Part shown: piece by piece, positions 26,686 to 35,868 of the stretch
Position numbering within the stretch: position 1 is the stretch's first letter
Layout: every line of letters begins with the position of its first letter
Source of the DNA: Gemmatimonadota bacterium
GTDB lineage: Bacteria > JBHIER01 > G020348925
Assembly: GCA_020348925.1 (NCBI GenBank)
Contig: CP070758.1
Location: 4,490,241-4,554,240, forward strand
Direction of reading: 5' to 3'
Length of the DNA: 64,000 bases
Program-made: the position numbers and the translations under genes
Notes under the pieces: model-generated
What the model saw: the letters and a program-made list of their open reading frames with translations, nothing else
Told to the model about the DNA's origin: nothing
Databases searched by the model: none

Positions 26686-27027
26686 TTGATTGAGGAAGCT
26701 TTTGCAATGGGAACGGGAGGGGGTGGGAGCGGTGGTGGTGGATTCATGGCGCTGTTGCCCATCATCCTTATGTTTGCCATCATCTACTTCCTTCTTCTTC
26801 GTCCTCAACAGAAGCGGCAACGACAGCAGCAGATGATGCTCGATTCCCTGAGAAAGGGGGACCGGGTGGTGACAGCCGGCGGGATCTTTGGCACGATTGT
26901 CGGTATCAAGGAGAAGCAAGGCGTTGTGGTCCTGCGTATTGCGGATTCCGTGAAGGTCGAGCTGGCCAAGGCTTCCGTTGCCAGAATTCTGAAAAAAGGC
27001 GATGATGATGAGGGGGAAGAAGCGTAA
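26686..27027 (+). CDS. yajC: Preprotein translocase subunit YajC
   Basis: 113 residues. Accessory subunit of the SecDF-YajC holotranslocase. A Gly-rich N-terminus precedes one membrane helix (LLPIILMFAIIYFLLLRP) and the family core QQKRQRQQQMMLDSLRKGD, VVTAGGIFGTI. Start TTG, with AGGAGG 7 nt upstream. The position after tgt is a widely conserved gene order (usually followed by secD, which is absent here). Confidence 0.94.
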   Translation: MIEEAFAMGTGGGGSGGGGFMALLPIILMFAIIYFLLLRPQQKRQRQQQMMLDSLRKGDRVVTAGGIFGTIVGIKEKQGVVVLRIADSVKVELAKASVARILKKGDDDEGEEA

Positions 27028-27030
27028 GCG

Positions 27031-27585
27031 ATGTATCGCATTCGAGTATACGGTGATCCCGTATTGCGGAAGCAGGCGCAACCAATAACGGAGATCGATG
27101 CATCACTTCGAACACTGGTTGACCAAATGTTTCAAACAATGTGGCAGGCTGAAGGTGTGGGTTTGGCCGCGCCGCAAATTGGTCGATCGATTGCCCTCAC
27201 AGTTATCGATCCGAGACCTCTGCAGAAAGACACGGAGCCCCTCGTCATCCTCAATCCGCGTATTGTCGAAGAGCGCGGTGCTTGCGGTTTTGAAGAGGGG
27301 TGTCTGAGTGTCCCTGAGATCAAACAGGACGTGATCCGTTCTGAATTTGTTGTTGTTGAGGGGATGGACCTGGAGGGAAAGACTCTTCGTATTGAAACGG
27401 GCGATCTGTTGGCAAGAATTCTGCAACACGAAATCGACCACCTCAACGGCACCCTCTTCATTGACCGGCTCGCTACTGTCCAGAGACAGATGGTCCAGGC
27501 TCAACTGGATGCCATCGAAAAGAGACAGAGGGTGCAAACTCGGATCAAAGCGAATGCGAAGACACGCGGGCAGGATGGAGTATGA
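27031..27585 (+). CDS. def: Peptide deformylase
   Basis: 184 residues. Removes the formyl group from nascent N-terminal Met; metal-dependent. All three motifs are present: GVGLAAPQIG, EEGCLSVPE (Cys ligand) and QHEIDHLNG (two His ligands and the catalytic Glu). Its stop overlaps fmt by 4 nt, the classic def-fmt pair. Confidence 0.97.
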   Translation: MYRIRVYGDPVLRKQAQPITEIDASLRTLVDQMFQTMWQAEGVGLAAPQIGRSIALTVIDPRPLQKDTEPLVILNPRIVEERGACGFEEGCLSVPEIKQDVIRSEFVVVEGMDLEGKTLRIETGDLLARILQHEIDHLNGTLFIDRLATVQRQMVQAQLDAIEKRQRVQTRIKANAKTRGQDGV

Positions 27586-28532
27586 AAATCATCTTTATGG
27601 GAACGGCTGAGTTTGGTCTTCCGAGTCTCGAGCGACTTCTGGAAAGTTCGCATACCGTGCAGGCCGTCGTCACAGGTCCTGACCGCCGTAAGGGGCGAGG
27701 CTTAAAGGTCGTCCATTCTCCTGTGAAAGCTTTTGCGGAGGAAAAGCACATACCCATTCTTCAGCCTGAGCGGTTGCACAATGCGGAGTTTGTGTCAACT
27801 CTGAAAGAATATCATCCCGACCTGTTCGTTGTCGTCGCCTTTCGCATTCTGCCCAGGGAGGTTTTCGAGATCCCCGTTCAGGGGACCATAAACCTGCATG
27901 CTTCGCTCCTGCCGAAGTATCGAGGAGCGGCACCGATTCAGTGGGCGCTCATTCGCGGAGAAAAACGGACAGGGGTGACGACATTTTTCATTGATGAGCG
28001 GATAGACACTGGAAATCTCATTTTGCAGAAGGAGATGGGCATCGACGAAAACGAGACGGCGGGTCAACTCCATGATAAGCTGGCCCTGCTTGGAGCCGAG
28101 GTTTTGATGGAAACAGTTGAACTGATTGGACTTGGGAGAGCTGTGCGAAAGCCCCAGGATGATGGGCAAGCAACGACCGCTCCGAAGCTGAAAAAGGAGG
28201 AGGGGCGTATCGATTGGTCGAAAAAGGCCATTGACATTAAGAATCACGTCAGGGGAATGAACCCATTTCCCGGTGCTTTCACTGAATGGAAGGGACGCAT
28301 AGTCAAGGTTCATCGGACACAGCTTGCAACCGAAAGCATGGAGAGGGGCGTTCCAGGGGAAGTCGTTCGAATCGACTCTCGAGCAGGTTTGATCGTCTCG
28401 ACAGGAGAAGGGGCCCTTTCGCTCGCGGAGTTACAACCCGAGGGGAAGAGGCGCATGAGTGGGCTTGAATTTGTCCGGGGATATCGTGTGAAGGAGGGCG
28501 ATGTCTTTGGATCAAACCGCTCACTGACATAA
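27582..28532 (+). CDS. fmt: Methionyl-tRNA formyltransferase
   Basis: 316 residues. Formylates initiator Met-tRNA using 10-formyl-THF. The N-terminal Rossmann domain starts KIIFMGTAEFGLPSL. The formyl-folate site has NLHASLLPKYRGAAPIQWAL and the catalytic Asp region TGVTTFFIDERIDTGNLI. The C-terminal domain has RGMNPFPGAFT. Normal length; overlaps def. Confidence 0.97.
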   Translation: MKIIFMGTAEFGLPSLERLLESSHTVQAVVTGPDRRKGRGLKVVHSPVKAFAEEKHIPILQPERLHNAEFVSTLKEYHPDLFVVVAFRILPREVFEIPVQGTINLHASLLPKYRGAAPIQWALIRGEKRTGVTTFFIDERIDTGNLILQKEMGIDENETAGQLHDKLALLGAEVLMETVELIGLGRAVRKPQDDGQATTAPKLKKEEGRIDWSKKAIDIKNHVRGMNPFPGAFTEWKGRIVKVHRTQLATESMERGVPGEVVRIDSRAGLIVSTGEGALSLAELQPEGKRRMSGLEFVRGYRVKEGDVFGSNRSLT

Positions 28533-28566
28533 AGGCTGAAAGAGTATACGAGGAGGTACGTTTTCA

Positions 28567-29253
28567 TTGTTTCCTTTCTTTATTGATTGGACATTTCTCT
28601 TGCTGATACCCGCTTTGGGCCTCGCGTTTTACGCCCAAGCGAAGGTCAAAGGGACTTTTCAGACCTACAGCAAGATTACCTCACGGCGGGGCTTCACAGG
28701 AGCCCAGGTGGCCCGGCACTTGCTTGATCACAGCGGACTTGGTCACGTCCAGGTGACGAGGGTGAAAGGTACGTTGACGGATCACTACGATCCTCGAAAG
28801 AAAGTTCTCAATCTCTCCGAGGGCGTGCACAATTCGAACTCAGTAGCAGCCCTGGGGATTGCCGCTCACGAGGCCGGACATGCAATCCAACACGGGCTCG
28901 GTTACAGCCCTCTGGTCTTGCGCAACAGTATAGTACCGGCAGCAAATTTTGGAACGTCCTTGGCATTTCCACTTTTTTTGATCGGTTTTTTCTTTCGAAT
29001 TCCAACTTTTATGGATATAGGTATTGTCTTTTTTTCACTGGCTGTTCTCTTTCATCTTGTCACCCTGCCGGTTGAATTGAACGCCAGCCAACGGGCTCTG
29101 GTCTTGTTGGGTTCCGAAGGCTATTTGGATCAGGATGAAGTCGGTTCAGCCAAGAAAGTTTTGACAGCTGCCGCCTGGACGTATGTTGCCGCGGCAACCA
29201 TGGCTGCCGTTCAGCTCCTGAGATTAATCCTGTTGCGCGGTAGTCGGGATTGA
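28567..29253 (+). CDS. Membrane zinc metallopeptidase (YugP/Zn_peptidase_2 family)
   Basis: 228 residues. Family of integral-membrane neutral zinc metallopeptidases. The zinc motif is HEAGHAIQH with an upstream HYDPRKKVLNLSE block characteristic of the family. Hydrophobic segments lie at about 8-24 and in the C-terminal half. The biological substrate is not known. TTG start with AGGAGG 10 nt upstream. It sits between fmt and rsmB as in many bacteria. Confidence 0.9.
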   Translation: MFPFFIDWTFLLLIPALGLAFYAQAKVKGTFQTYSKITSRRGFTGAQVARHLLDHSGLGHVQVTRVKGTLTDHYDPRKKVLNLSEGVHNSNSVAALGIAAHEAGHAIQHGLGYSPLVLRNSIVPAANFGTSLAFPLFLIGFFFRIPTFMDIGIVFFSLAVLFHLVTLPVELNASQRALVLLGSEGYLDQDEVGSAKKVLTAAAWTYVAAATMAAVQLLRLILLRGSRD

Positions 29254-29289
29254 TTCTGGCTGCGCAGACGGTCTATGGTGTGAGTTGTT

Positions 29290-30615
29290 GTGGGAGCGAA
29301 ACGAAACGCACGAGAGATGATGCTCCATATACTCATGGAGGTTGAGAAGGGAGTTTATGCTGACAGAGCTTTGAACAACGTTCTGGACAAGGTTGACGAT
29401 CCGAGGGATAAGAGGTTGGTCACTGAAGTCGTGAATGGCGTCCTGAGGATGCGCGGCCACATCGACTGGATACTTCAGTGTTTTGCGAAAGGAGGCATTG
29501 AGCAACGTTCACCACTCGTTCGAAACACACTGCGTCTTGGGACCTATCAGATTCTGTTTCTCGATAGAATCCCGGAGGCCATTGCTGTGCATGAAACAGT
29601 GAATCTCGCCGGGAGGTTCGGTCATCAAGGGATTGCCAATTATGTGAACGCCGTGTTGCGGCGGGTTGTTGATCGGAAATTTCAATATCCGAACTTCGAG
29701 TCGGATCCGGTTTCTCATATTGCCGTGATGTTTTCACACCCGAATTGGTTGGTGAAGCGGTGGATTGAGAAGTTCGGAGTGAAGGAAACAAGGGATCTGT
29801 GCCGTGCCAACAATCGTATTCCTGATCTCGTTCTGCGGGTCAACGCGTTGAAGGTATCCGCGGGACAGGCGCTGTCCTTGTTGACCAACGAGAATATTGA
29901 AGCACAGCCTTCGCCATCTCTTTCGGGATACATTCGCGTCCAGCAAGCTGGATCCCTCCTGAGACATGATGCCTTTCAAGGGGGATGGTTCACGGTTCAA
30001 GATGAGAGTGCAGGCTTCGCTTCTCTCCTCTTGGATCCAAATCCAGGCGAGCGGGTGCTCGATCTGTGTTGTGCTCCAGGCGGAAAGACAACCCATGTAG
30101 CCCAGCTCATGCGGAACCGAGGGACACTCCTGGCCGTCGATATCAACGAGGAGAAACTCGGATTGGTCGACGAGAATTGTAGAAGATTGGGCATCGAGAT
30201 TGTGAACGCGATCCAGGATGATGGAACATCCTTTGAAAGCGACGCCTTTGACCGCATCATCGTGGATGCCCCATGTTCGGGGACCGGCGTTCTGGCTCGA
30301 CGGGTTGATTCCCGCTGGCGGAAGACCGAGCGGCAGATTCTGGAGTTGAGAGATGTGCAAAAGAGACTGCTCGAAAACGCGGTGAACCTTCTCAAAACGG
30401 GGGGGGTCCTTGTGTACAGCACCTGTTCCCTTGAGGAGGAAGAGAACGAGGGTGTGGTCGAAGATCTCCTGAACTCGGATTCTGGATTGCATGTTGAAGA
30501 CGCCGGATCATTTGTCCCGAAAGAGTTCGTCACTGCCAAGGGCTGTGTGCGGACATGGCCTCACCGTCACAACATGGACGGTTCCTTCGCTGTGCGTCTG
30601 AGGAAGAAGAGTTGA
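29290..30615 (+). CDS. rsmB: 16S rRNA (cytosine-967-C5)-methyltransferase RsmB
   Basis: 441 residues. The N-terminal NusB-like RNA-binding domain (about 1-130) contains GTYQILFLDRIPEAIAVHE. The SAM-dependent methyltransferase domain has VLDLCCAPGGKTTH (SAM motif), DAPCSGTGVLARR (motif IV, catalytic Cys) and LVYSTCSLEEEENEGVV (motif VI, second Cys). GTG start without a strong SD. The fmt-peptidase-rsmB-PASTA order is common. Confidence 0.95.
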   Translation: MGAKRNAREMMLHILMEVEKGVYADRALNNVLDKVDDPRDKRLVTEVVNGVLRMRGHIDWILQCFAKGGIEQRSPLVRNTLRLGTYQILFLDRIPEAIAVHETVNLAGRFGHQGIANYVNAVLRRVVDRKFQYPNFESDPVSHIAVMFSHPNWLVKRWIEKFGVKETRDLCRANNRIPDLVLRVNALKVSAGQALSLLTNENIEAQPSPSLSGYIRVQQAGSLLRHDAFQGGWFTVQDESAGFASLLLDPNPGERVLDLCCAPGGKTTHVAQLMRNRGTLLAVDINEEKLGLVDENCRRLGIEIVNAIQDDGTSFESDAFDRIIVDAPCSGTGVLARRVDSRWRKTERQILELRDVQKRLLENAVNLLKTGGVLVYSTCSLEEEENEGVVEDLLNSDSGLHVEDAGSFVPKEFVTAKGCVRTWPHRHNMDGSFAVRLRKKS

Positions 30616-30630
30616 GAAGCGCGGGTGTCT

Positions 30631-31362
30631 ATGCTACGATTTGTTTTAAAAATTCTGTTTGCGTCTTGTCTCTTGGGATGTATTTTCCTCGGAGGATTGG
30701 TCCTTATGGATAAGGTGGTGATGCCGCACGTGGTTGGTCACGAAAATGTTGTGATCGTGCCGGATGTCGTAGAGAATTCCGTTGAGGATGCGGATCATCT
30801 TCTGATGGAATCCGATCTCCTTTTGGTGAAAGAAGCGGAAGTTTTCGATCCGGTTGTCCCGGAGGGATACATTATTTCTCAAAAACCCAGGGCGTATTCA
30901 AAGGTGAAAAAGGGACGGAGCGTCCGAGTCGTGGTCAGTCGGGGAAGTGAGCAGCTCACTGTTCCCAATTTGACGAGGGGTATTTCATTACGGCAGGCCG
31001 AAATCGAGCTGAAGAGCTCCGGTTTTGAGTTGGGATACGTGTCGTATCAATTTTCAGATGAGGCGCACAAGGGTGTTGTCATATCCCAATCACCTCCTCC
31101 CAACGGGACGGCGCCCAGGGGTTCACTGATCAACCTAACAATCAGTTCCGGATCAATGACCGGAGTCACGGTGGTTCCCGAATTAATCGGCCTGAGTTTG
31201 GAAAGCGCCCTTGCACAAGCGGCGGAATCGGGATTAACAGTGGGTGTTATTGAATATGTGGATCAGGAGGATCTCCTCCCGGAGACGGTCGTCGGACAGT
31301 CTTTGGAATCGGGGCAGGAGGTTGCACGAGGCACTGCCATCGATGTCACGGTATCGCAGTAG
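30631..31362 (+). CDS. Membrane-anchored PASTA-domain protein
   Basis: 243 residues. One N-terminal membrane helix (about 4-24) followed by three PASTA modules (VPDVVENSVEDADHLL, VPNLTRGISLRQAEIEL, VPELIGLSLESALAQA), which bind peptidoglycan fragments. There is no kinase or transpeptidase domain, so it is a stand-alone wall-sensing or binding protein of unknown role. The ATG at 30631 is favoured over GTG 30625 because the GAGAAG-like SD is better spaced. Located after rsmB in the housekeeping run. Confidence 0.87.
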   Translation: MLRFVLKILFASCLLGCIFLGGLVLMDKVVMPHVVGHENVVIVPDVVENSVEDADHLLMESDLLLVKEAEVFDPVVPEGYIISQKPRAYSKVKKGRSVRVVVSRGSEQLTVPNLTRGISLRQAEIELKSSGFELGYVSYQFSDEAHKGVVISQSPPPNGTAPRGSLINLTISSGSMTGVTVVPELIGLSLESALAQAAESGLTVGVIEYVDQEDLLPETVVGQSLESGQEVARGTAIDVTVSQ

Positions 31363-31411
31363 GACAAACATCAAACATGTGTGTGAATGAAAGGATGTGG
31401 AGAGGCCCTCT

Positions 31412-32743
31412 ATGTTTCAGGAGTTGACGGGAAAACTTGAAACAGTCTTTAAGAAGCTGCGGGGATACGGCAAGCTGTCGGAGAAAAACATCCAGGATTC
31501 ACTTCGTGAAGTCCGGAGAGCCCTCTTGGAAGCTGATGTCCATTATAAGGTGGCCAGACAGTTTATTGCCCGTGTTCAGGAGAAAGCCATCGGACAAGAC
31601 GTGTTCAAGAGCATCACTCCGGGACAGCAAGTCATCCGGGTCGTCTACGATGAACTGACCGCTCTTCTGGGGGGCACGGCGCGCGATGTTCATTTTTCAC
31701 CCGTACCTCCAACGCTCATTATGCTCGTGGGCCTTCAGGGTTCGGGGAAAACGACTGCAGCTGGGAAACTGGCCCGTTATTTTCGGCAGAAAGGGCGCAA
31801 GGCATTACTCGTGGCAGCAGACATTTATCGTCCGGCAGCTATAGATCAAGCGGAAATTCTGGCCAGGAGCGCTGGTGTGCCGTGCTTTCACCGAAGAGAG
31901 GGGACCGATCCCGTCGACATTTGCGTTGAAGCGATCTCCTTTGGGCAACAGGAAGGGTGCGATGTGATTCTCTTCGATACAGCCGGTCGTCTGCACATTG
32001 ATGACGAGATGATGAACGAACTTGTACGCATTAAGAAGAAGATCGTTCCTCATGAAATCCTCTTGGTGGCCGATGGCATGACCGGTCAGGACGCGGTGAA
32101 CATGGCCGGCCAGTTTCAGGCGCACCTGGAGTTCGATGGTATTCTATTGACCAAACTGGATGGCGATGCCCGGGGTGGCGCAGCCCTGTCCATGTTGTCC
32201 GTGACAGGGAAGCCAATTAAATTTGTGAGTGTGGGTGAGAAGTTGGATGCGTTGGAGCGTTTTCACCCCGATCGCATGGCCTCCCGCATTCTCGGCATGG
32301 GTGACATCCTGTCTTTGGTGGAAAAAGCAGAGAAAGCCATTGATGAGGAACGAGCGAAGGAATTCGAAGAAAAACTGCGGAAAGAGTCCTTCACGTTTGA
32401 GGATTTCCTTGAGCAGCTCGATCAAATCAAAGGCATGGGATCGCTTGAGCACATTCTCGGTATGATCCCAGGAATGGGAGGGAACGTATTCAAGAATCTT
32501 TCCGTTGACGAAACGGCTTTCACCAGGATTGAAGCCATGATTCGCTCCATGACTCGGGAGGAACGGTGGCGACCCGAGATTATTGATGGTAGTCGTCGAC
32601 GAAGGATCGCAGCCGGAAGCGGTACAACTGTTCAAGAGGTGAATAGACTCTTGAAACAGTTTTCGATGATGAAGAAAATGGTGAAGAATCTGAGCAAGAT
32701 GAATATGAAACAGTTCGGCAAATCACTGTTCTCTTTTCGGTAA
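31412..32743 (+). CDS. ffh: Signal recognition particle protein Ffh
   Basis: 443 residues. GTPase that targets nascent membrane proteins. The N domain begins FQELTGKLETVFKKLRGYGKLSE. The G domain has G1 GLQGSGKTTAAGKLA, DTAGR, and TKLDGDARGGAAL. The methionine-rich M domain contains GMGSLEHILGMIPGM and ends KMNMKQFGKSLF. The ATG at 31412 has GGAGAGG 6 nt upstream and matches the family's N-terminus; the frame is open to 31397. First gene of the ffh-rpsP-khpA-rimM-trmD-rplS cluster. Confidence 0.97.
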   Translation: MFQELTGKLETVFKKLRGYGKLSEKNIQDSLREVRRALLEADVHYKVARQFIARVQEKAIGQDVFKSITPGQQVIRVVYDELTALLGGTARDVHFSPVPPTLIMLVGLQGSGKTTAAGKLARYFRQKGRKALLVAADIYRPAAIDQAEILARSAGVPCFHRREGTDPVDICVEAISFGQQEGCDVILFDTAGRLHIDDEMMNELVRIKKKIVPHEILLVADGMTGQDAVNMAGQFQAHLEFDGILLTKLDGDARGGAALSMLSVTGKPIKFVSVGEKLDALERFHPDRMASRILGMGDILSLVEKAEKAIDEERAKEFEEKLRKESFTFEDFLEQLDQIKGMGSLEHILGMIPGMGGNVFKNLSVDETAFTRIEAMIRSMTREERWRPEIIDGSRRRRIAAGSGTTVQEVNRLLKQFSMMKKMVKNLSKMNMKQFGKSLFSFR

Positions 32744-32747
32744 AACG

Positions 32748-32772
32748 GATAGAGAGTGGAATGCTCTCTATC
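32748..32772 (+). promoter_or_regulatory. Intercistronic hairpin between ffh and rpsP
   Basis: Perfect 9-bp inverted repeat GATAGAGAG / CTCTCTATC with a 7-nt loop, 4 bases after the ffh stop and 13 bases before the rpsP Shine-Dalgarno. Only a short TTTT follows, so it may be a partial attenuator, an RNA-processing site or a stabilising stem rather than a full terminator. Confidence 0.5.
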
Positions 32773-32795
32773 ATAACTTTTAAAAGGAGGTGCGT

Positions 32796-33254
32796 GTGGC
32801 AGTTCGAATTCGATTACGACGCATGGGATCTACGAAGCGACCCTTCTATCGGGTTGTTGTGGCTGATTCCCGAATGCCAAGAGACGGTCGGTTTATTGAG
32901 ATCATCGGGCATTACAATCCAGTTGTGGATCCCGTGGAGATTCATGTTGACGAGGAGAAGGTGTTCAAGTGGCTTCAAAACGGGGCACAACCGACTGACA
33001 CGGTGCGAAGCCTACTCAAAAAGAGTGGGATATGGAGAAAATGGGGACTGGTGAAACGGGGAGTTGATCTCTCTCAATTGAGTGCTCTGGAGCCCGTGCC
33101 TTCCGAAGTCCGAACGGTGAAGAAAGAGGTGGAGCGTGCGGGGCAGGAGAAAGAAAAGGGCACGGCGGGAATGGAGAAAGAGAACGATACGGAGAAAGAG
33201 AGCGATTCGAAGAAGGAAAAAGATGAGGCGACTGGAGAGCTGGAAAAAACATGA
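32796..33254 (+). CDS. rpsP: 30S ribosomal protein S16 with charged C-terminal tail
   Basis: 152 residues. The first 80 or so are a normal S16 ([39 protein letters not shown]). The remaining roughly 65 residues are an extension dominated by Lys and Glu (repeats of [15 protein letters not shown]) that is not part of the S16 fold. GTG start at 32796 with AGGAGG 5 nt upstream; the frame opens at GTG 32790, which overlaps the SD. Long low-complexity tails on S16 occur in some phyla. Confidence 0.95.
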   Translation: MAVRIRLRRMGSTKRPFYRVVVADSRMPRDGRFIEIIGHYNPVVDPVEIHVDEEKVFKWLQNGAQPTDTVRSLLKKSGIWRKWGLVKRGVDLSQLSALEPVPSEVRTVKKEVERAGQEKEKGTAGMEKENDTEKESDSKKEKDEATGELEKT

Positions 33255-33322
33255 GGGACTGTCTGTGACCCCATCAGCGACTTGTTAAATATCATGCATG
33301 CAAGATGAAGGAGGTGATCACG

Positions 33323-33553
33323 ATGAAGGATCTGGTTGAGTTTATCGCCAAGAATTTGGTCGATCGTCCTGAAGAGGTGCATGTGAGCGAAATAGAGGGT
33401 GAAAAAGCGGTCGTCTATGAGCTCAGAGTGGGGCAGGGCGAACTGGGTCGTGTCATTGGCAAAGGGGGAAGGACGGCGCAGTCAATGCGCGTGTTGTTGA
33501 ATGCTGCCGCTGCCAAGCAAGGAAAGCGTGTTGTTTTGGAAATTCTCGAATGA
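33323..33553 (+). CDS. khpA: KH-domain RNA-binding protein KhpA
   Basis: 76 residues. A single KH domain with the GxxG loop (VIGKGGRTAQSMRVLL). KhpA-type proteins are small RNA chaperones encoded between rpsP and rimM, as here. The ATG at 33323 has an ideal AAGGAGGTGA 5 nt upstream; the frame is open to 33305. Overlaps rimM by 4 nt. Confidence 0.95.
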   Translation: MKDLVEFIAKNLVDRPEEVHVSEIEGEKAVVYELRVGQGELGRVIGKGGRTAQSMRVLLNAAAAKQGKRVVLEILE

Positions 33554-34056
33554 TTACGATCGGTAAAATTACGAAACCCTTTGGAAAGAACGGCGCTCTG
33601 AACGTTATACCTTTGACCGATTTTCCAGAGCGTTTCTATCAACTCAAGAAGATCACCTTGGATGACGATGCCGGGAACGAGAGGGTTGTCGAGGTGGAAA
33701 GTGTCCGTCGCGTGAACGAACAGGTGATGTTGAAATTGAAAGGGATAGATACAGTCCAGGATGCAGAACGATTTCGAAACATGTTTCTTCTTATTCAGCC
33801 TGGGGAAGCTTTTCCTCTCCCCAAGGATCGGCATTATATTTTTGAAATCGTTGGTCTTGACGTCATGACGCAATCGGGAGTGAAAATCGGCGTGGTTCAG
33901 GATGTCATGACCTTGGAGAGTAATGATGTATATGTGGTTCAGGGTGAGAGAGGAGAAGTGCTCATTCCGGCGACGAAGGAGATCGTCAAGGAAATTAACA
34001 TCGAAGATGGAAAAATAATAATACATCCAGTAGAAGGGCTTTTCACTGAACGATGA
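33550..34056 (+). CDS. rimM: Ribosome maturation factor RimM
   Basis: 168 residues. Assists 30S head assembly by binding S19. The N-terminal RimM domain begins TIGKITKPFGKNGALNVIPL, and the PRC-barrel half has LPKDRHYIFEIVGLDV and GEVLIPATKEIVKEINIE. Position in rpsP-khpA-rimM-trmD-rplS and overlaps of 4 nt on both sides confirm it. Confidence 0.96.
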   Translation: MITIGKITKPFGKNGALNVIPLTDFPERFYQLKKITLDDDAGNERVVEVESVRRVNEQVMLKLKGIDTVQDAERFRNMFLLIQPGEAFPLPKDRHYIFEIVGLDVMTQSGVKIGVVQDVMTLESNDVYVVQGERGEVLIPATKEIVKEINIEDGKIIIHPVEGLFTER

Positions 34057-34805
34057 TGCGTATTGATGTGTTGACCATTTTTCCCCATGTCTTTGAAAGC
34101 CCGCTTCAAGAGAGTATTGTCCGGCGAGCACGGGAAAATGATTTGATTGAAATTCATATATGTGACTTTCGTGACTATGCTCCGGACAAGCATCGAAAAG
34201 TTGACGACTATCCTTACGGAGGTGGACCTGGCATGGTTTTGCGTCCTGAACCGATCGCTGCTTGTTTAACAGACATTTTCGAGGAGTACGGACAAGGAAA
34301 AACTATCCTTCTTTCTCCGCAAGGAAGACAATTTACTCAGGAATTGGCGAAATCATGGGCCGCTGAAGATCATTTGATCATCATCTGCGGTCATTACAAA
34401 GGTGTTGATGAAAGAATTCGATTACGCTACGTGCACGACGAAATATCAATTGGTGACTACGTATTGACCGGCGGTGAGTTGCCAGCTCTTGTACTTATCG
34501 ATGCCGTGACTCGGCTCGTTCCTGGTGTCATCGGGGATCTTGAGTCGGCTGAGGGGGATTCCTTCTTCGAGGGACTGCTCGATCATCCTCATTACACACG
34601 ACCTGAGGAGTTTCACGGCATGAGAGTCCCGGACGTGCTCCTCTCCGGACATCACGAGCACATTCGAAAATGGCGACGGAAGGAGTCACTGCGGAGAACC
34701 TATGAAAACAGGCCGGAACTTTTAGAAGAGGCTCAATTAAACAAAGAAGATCTTCTTTTTCTTGAGGAGATCCGGATGAACTTTGAAACGACACAGGAGG
34801 TTTGA
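34053..34805 (+). CDS. trmD: tRNA (guanine-37-N1)-methyltransferase
   Basis: 250 residues. Methylates G37 in the tRNA anticodon loop. SPOUT fold with FRDYAPDKHRKVDDYPYGGGPGM, the trefoil knot region LSPQGRQFTQ, ICGHYKGVDERI and SIGDYVLTGGELPALVLIDA. Normal length. Confidence 0.97.
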   Translation: MMRIDVLTIFPHVFESPLQESIVRRARENDLIEIHICDFRDYAPDKHRKVDDYPYGGGPGMVLRPEPIAACLTDIFEEYGQGKTILLSPQGRQFTQELAKSWAAEDHLIIICGHYKGVDERIRLRYVHDEISIGDYVLTGGELPALVLIDAVTRLVPGVIGDLESAEGDSFFEGLLDHPHYTRPEEFHGMRVPDVLLSGHHEHIRKWRRKESLRRTYENRPELLEEAQLNKEDLLFLEEIRMNFETTQEV

Positions 34806-35150
34806 ATGAATACTTTAGGAGCTATCGAAAGTCGGCACACAAAGAGAGAAATACCGGACTTCAGACCCGGCGATACCATTCGTGTTCAGGTGAAAGTTGT
34901 TGAGGGAGATCGAGAGCGGCTCCAAGCCTTTCAGGGGACCGTCATTCAACGGAAAGGTGCTGGGATGGGTGCAACATTCACCGTACGAAAGATCTCAGGT
35001 GGTATTGGGATAGAGCGAATTTTTCCGCTCCACTCCCCAAATGTGGGCACTATCGAAATTATTAGACGAGGACGCGTGCGAAGAGCGAAGCTCTTTTATC
35101 TTCGTAAGCTGAAGGGAAAAGCTGCGCGGGTTCAGGAAAAAATAGCCTGA
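34806..35150 (+). CDS. rplS: 50S ribosomal protein L19
   Basis: 114 residues. Typical L19: [57 protein letters not shown], and [27 protein letters not shown] 5 nt upstream of the ATG. Located at the 30S-50S interface. Last ribosomal gene of the cluster. Confidence 0.98.
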   Translation: MNTLGAIESRHTKREIPDFRPGDTIRVQVKVVEGDRERLQAFQGTVIQRKGAGMGATFTVRKISGGIGIERIFPLHSPNVGTIEIIRRGRVRRAKLFYLRKLKGKAARVQEKIA

Positions 35151-35162
35151 GTATGGACATGA

Positions 35163-35861
35163 GTGGGAACATGTCGAAAAAGATCACGCAGATCCGAGAA
35201 TTGGAGTAAGGCTATAACTGGGCACTTCAAAGAAGGACTTGAGGGGGAGCATCAAAAAAGAGACCGGCTTTTGCTCTTTGAGCGCGAGCTGTGGAACATG
35301 GGTCACAGCTACGTAGCCGGAATCGACGAAGCGGGTCGGGGGCCACTGGCCGGCCCAGTCGTGGCAGCAGCCGTCATTTTCCCACAAGATGCTTATATCT
35401 CAGGAGTTGACGATTCGAAAAAAATTTCAGCGAAGAAGCGAGAGCACCTCTATTCCGAGATCATGAGCTTGTCGTGCTCTGTCGGTGTCGGTCTCGTGAG
35501 CGAAAAGGAAATTGATCGTACGAACATAGTCAGGGCAACGTTTCAAGCCATGCATAAGGCTCTCGAGACACTTTCAATCCGTCCCCATTATGTCCTCATT
35601 GACGGTTTTGAGCTTCCGGAGTGTCCCTGTTGCCAGAAAGCCATAATCGGTGGTGACGGCCACTCTTTTTGCATCGCAGCAGCTTCGATTGTGGCCAAAG
35701 TGACACGAGATCGCATCATGATCGATTATGATCATCGCTTTCCAGAATATGGATTTGCCAAGCATAAAGGGTACGCGACACGTGGACACAGGGCTGCCTT
35801 GGGAAAATACGGTCCCTGCGAAATTCATCGCAGATCCTTTTCTTGGAAGAGAAACGTCTGA
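35163..35861 (+). CDS. rnhB: Ribonuclease HII
   Basis: 232 residues. Cleaves RNA-DNA hybrids and single ribonucleotides in DNA. Catalytic acids in GIDEAGRGPLAGPVVAAAV (D55, E56), the DDSKKIS motif, VLIDG and the C-terminal HKGYATRGHRAAL. The start is unsure: GTG 35163 has only a weak SD, and the residues before about 35 do not align to anything I know. A downstream TTG (35272) or ATG (35299) is possible. A minimal 18-codon frame with rnhB-like N-terminal flavour (35154-35210) lies in another phase, so a small frameshift near 35200 cannot be excluded. Confidence 0.94.
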   Translation: MGTCRKRSRRSENWSKAITGHFKEGLEGEHQKRDRLLLFERELWNMGHSYVAGIDEAGRGPLAGPVVAAAVIFPQDAYISGVDDSKKISAKKREHLYSEIMSLSCSVGVGLVSEKEIDRTNIVRATFQAMHKALETLSIRPHYVLIDGFELPECPCCQKAIIGGDGHSFCIAAASIVAKVTRDRIMIDYDHRFPEYGFAKHKGYATRGHRAALGKYGPCEIHRRSFSWKRNV

Positions 35862-35868
35862 TGTTCGA

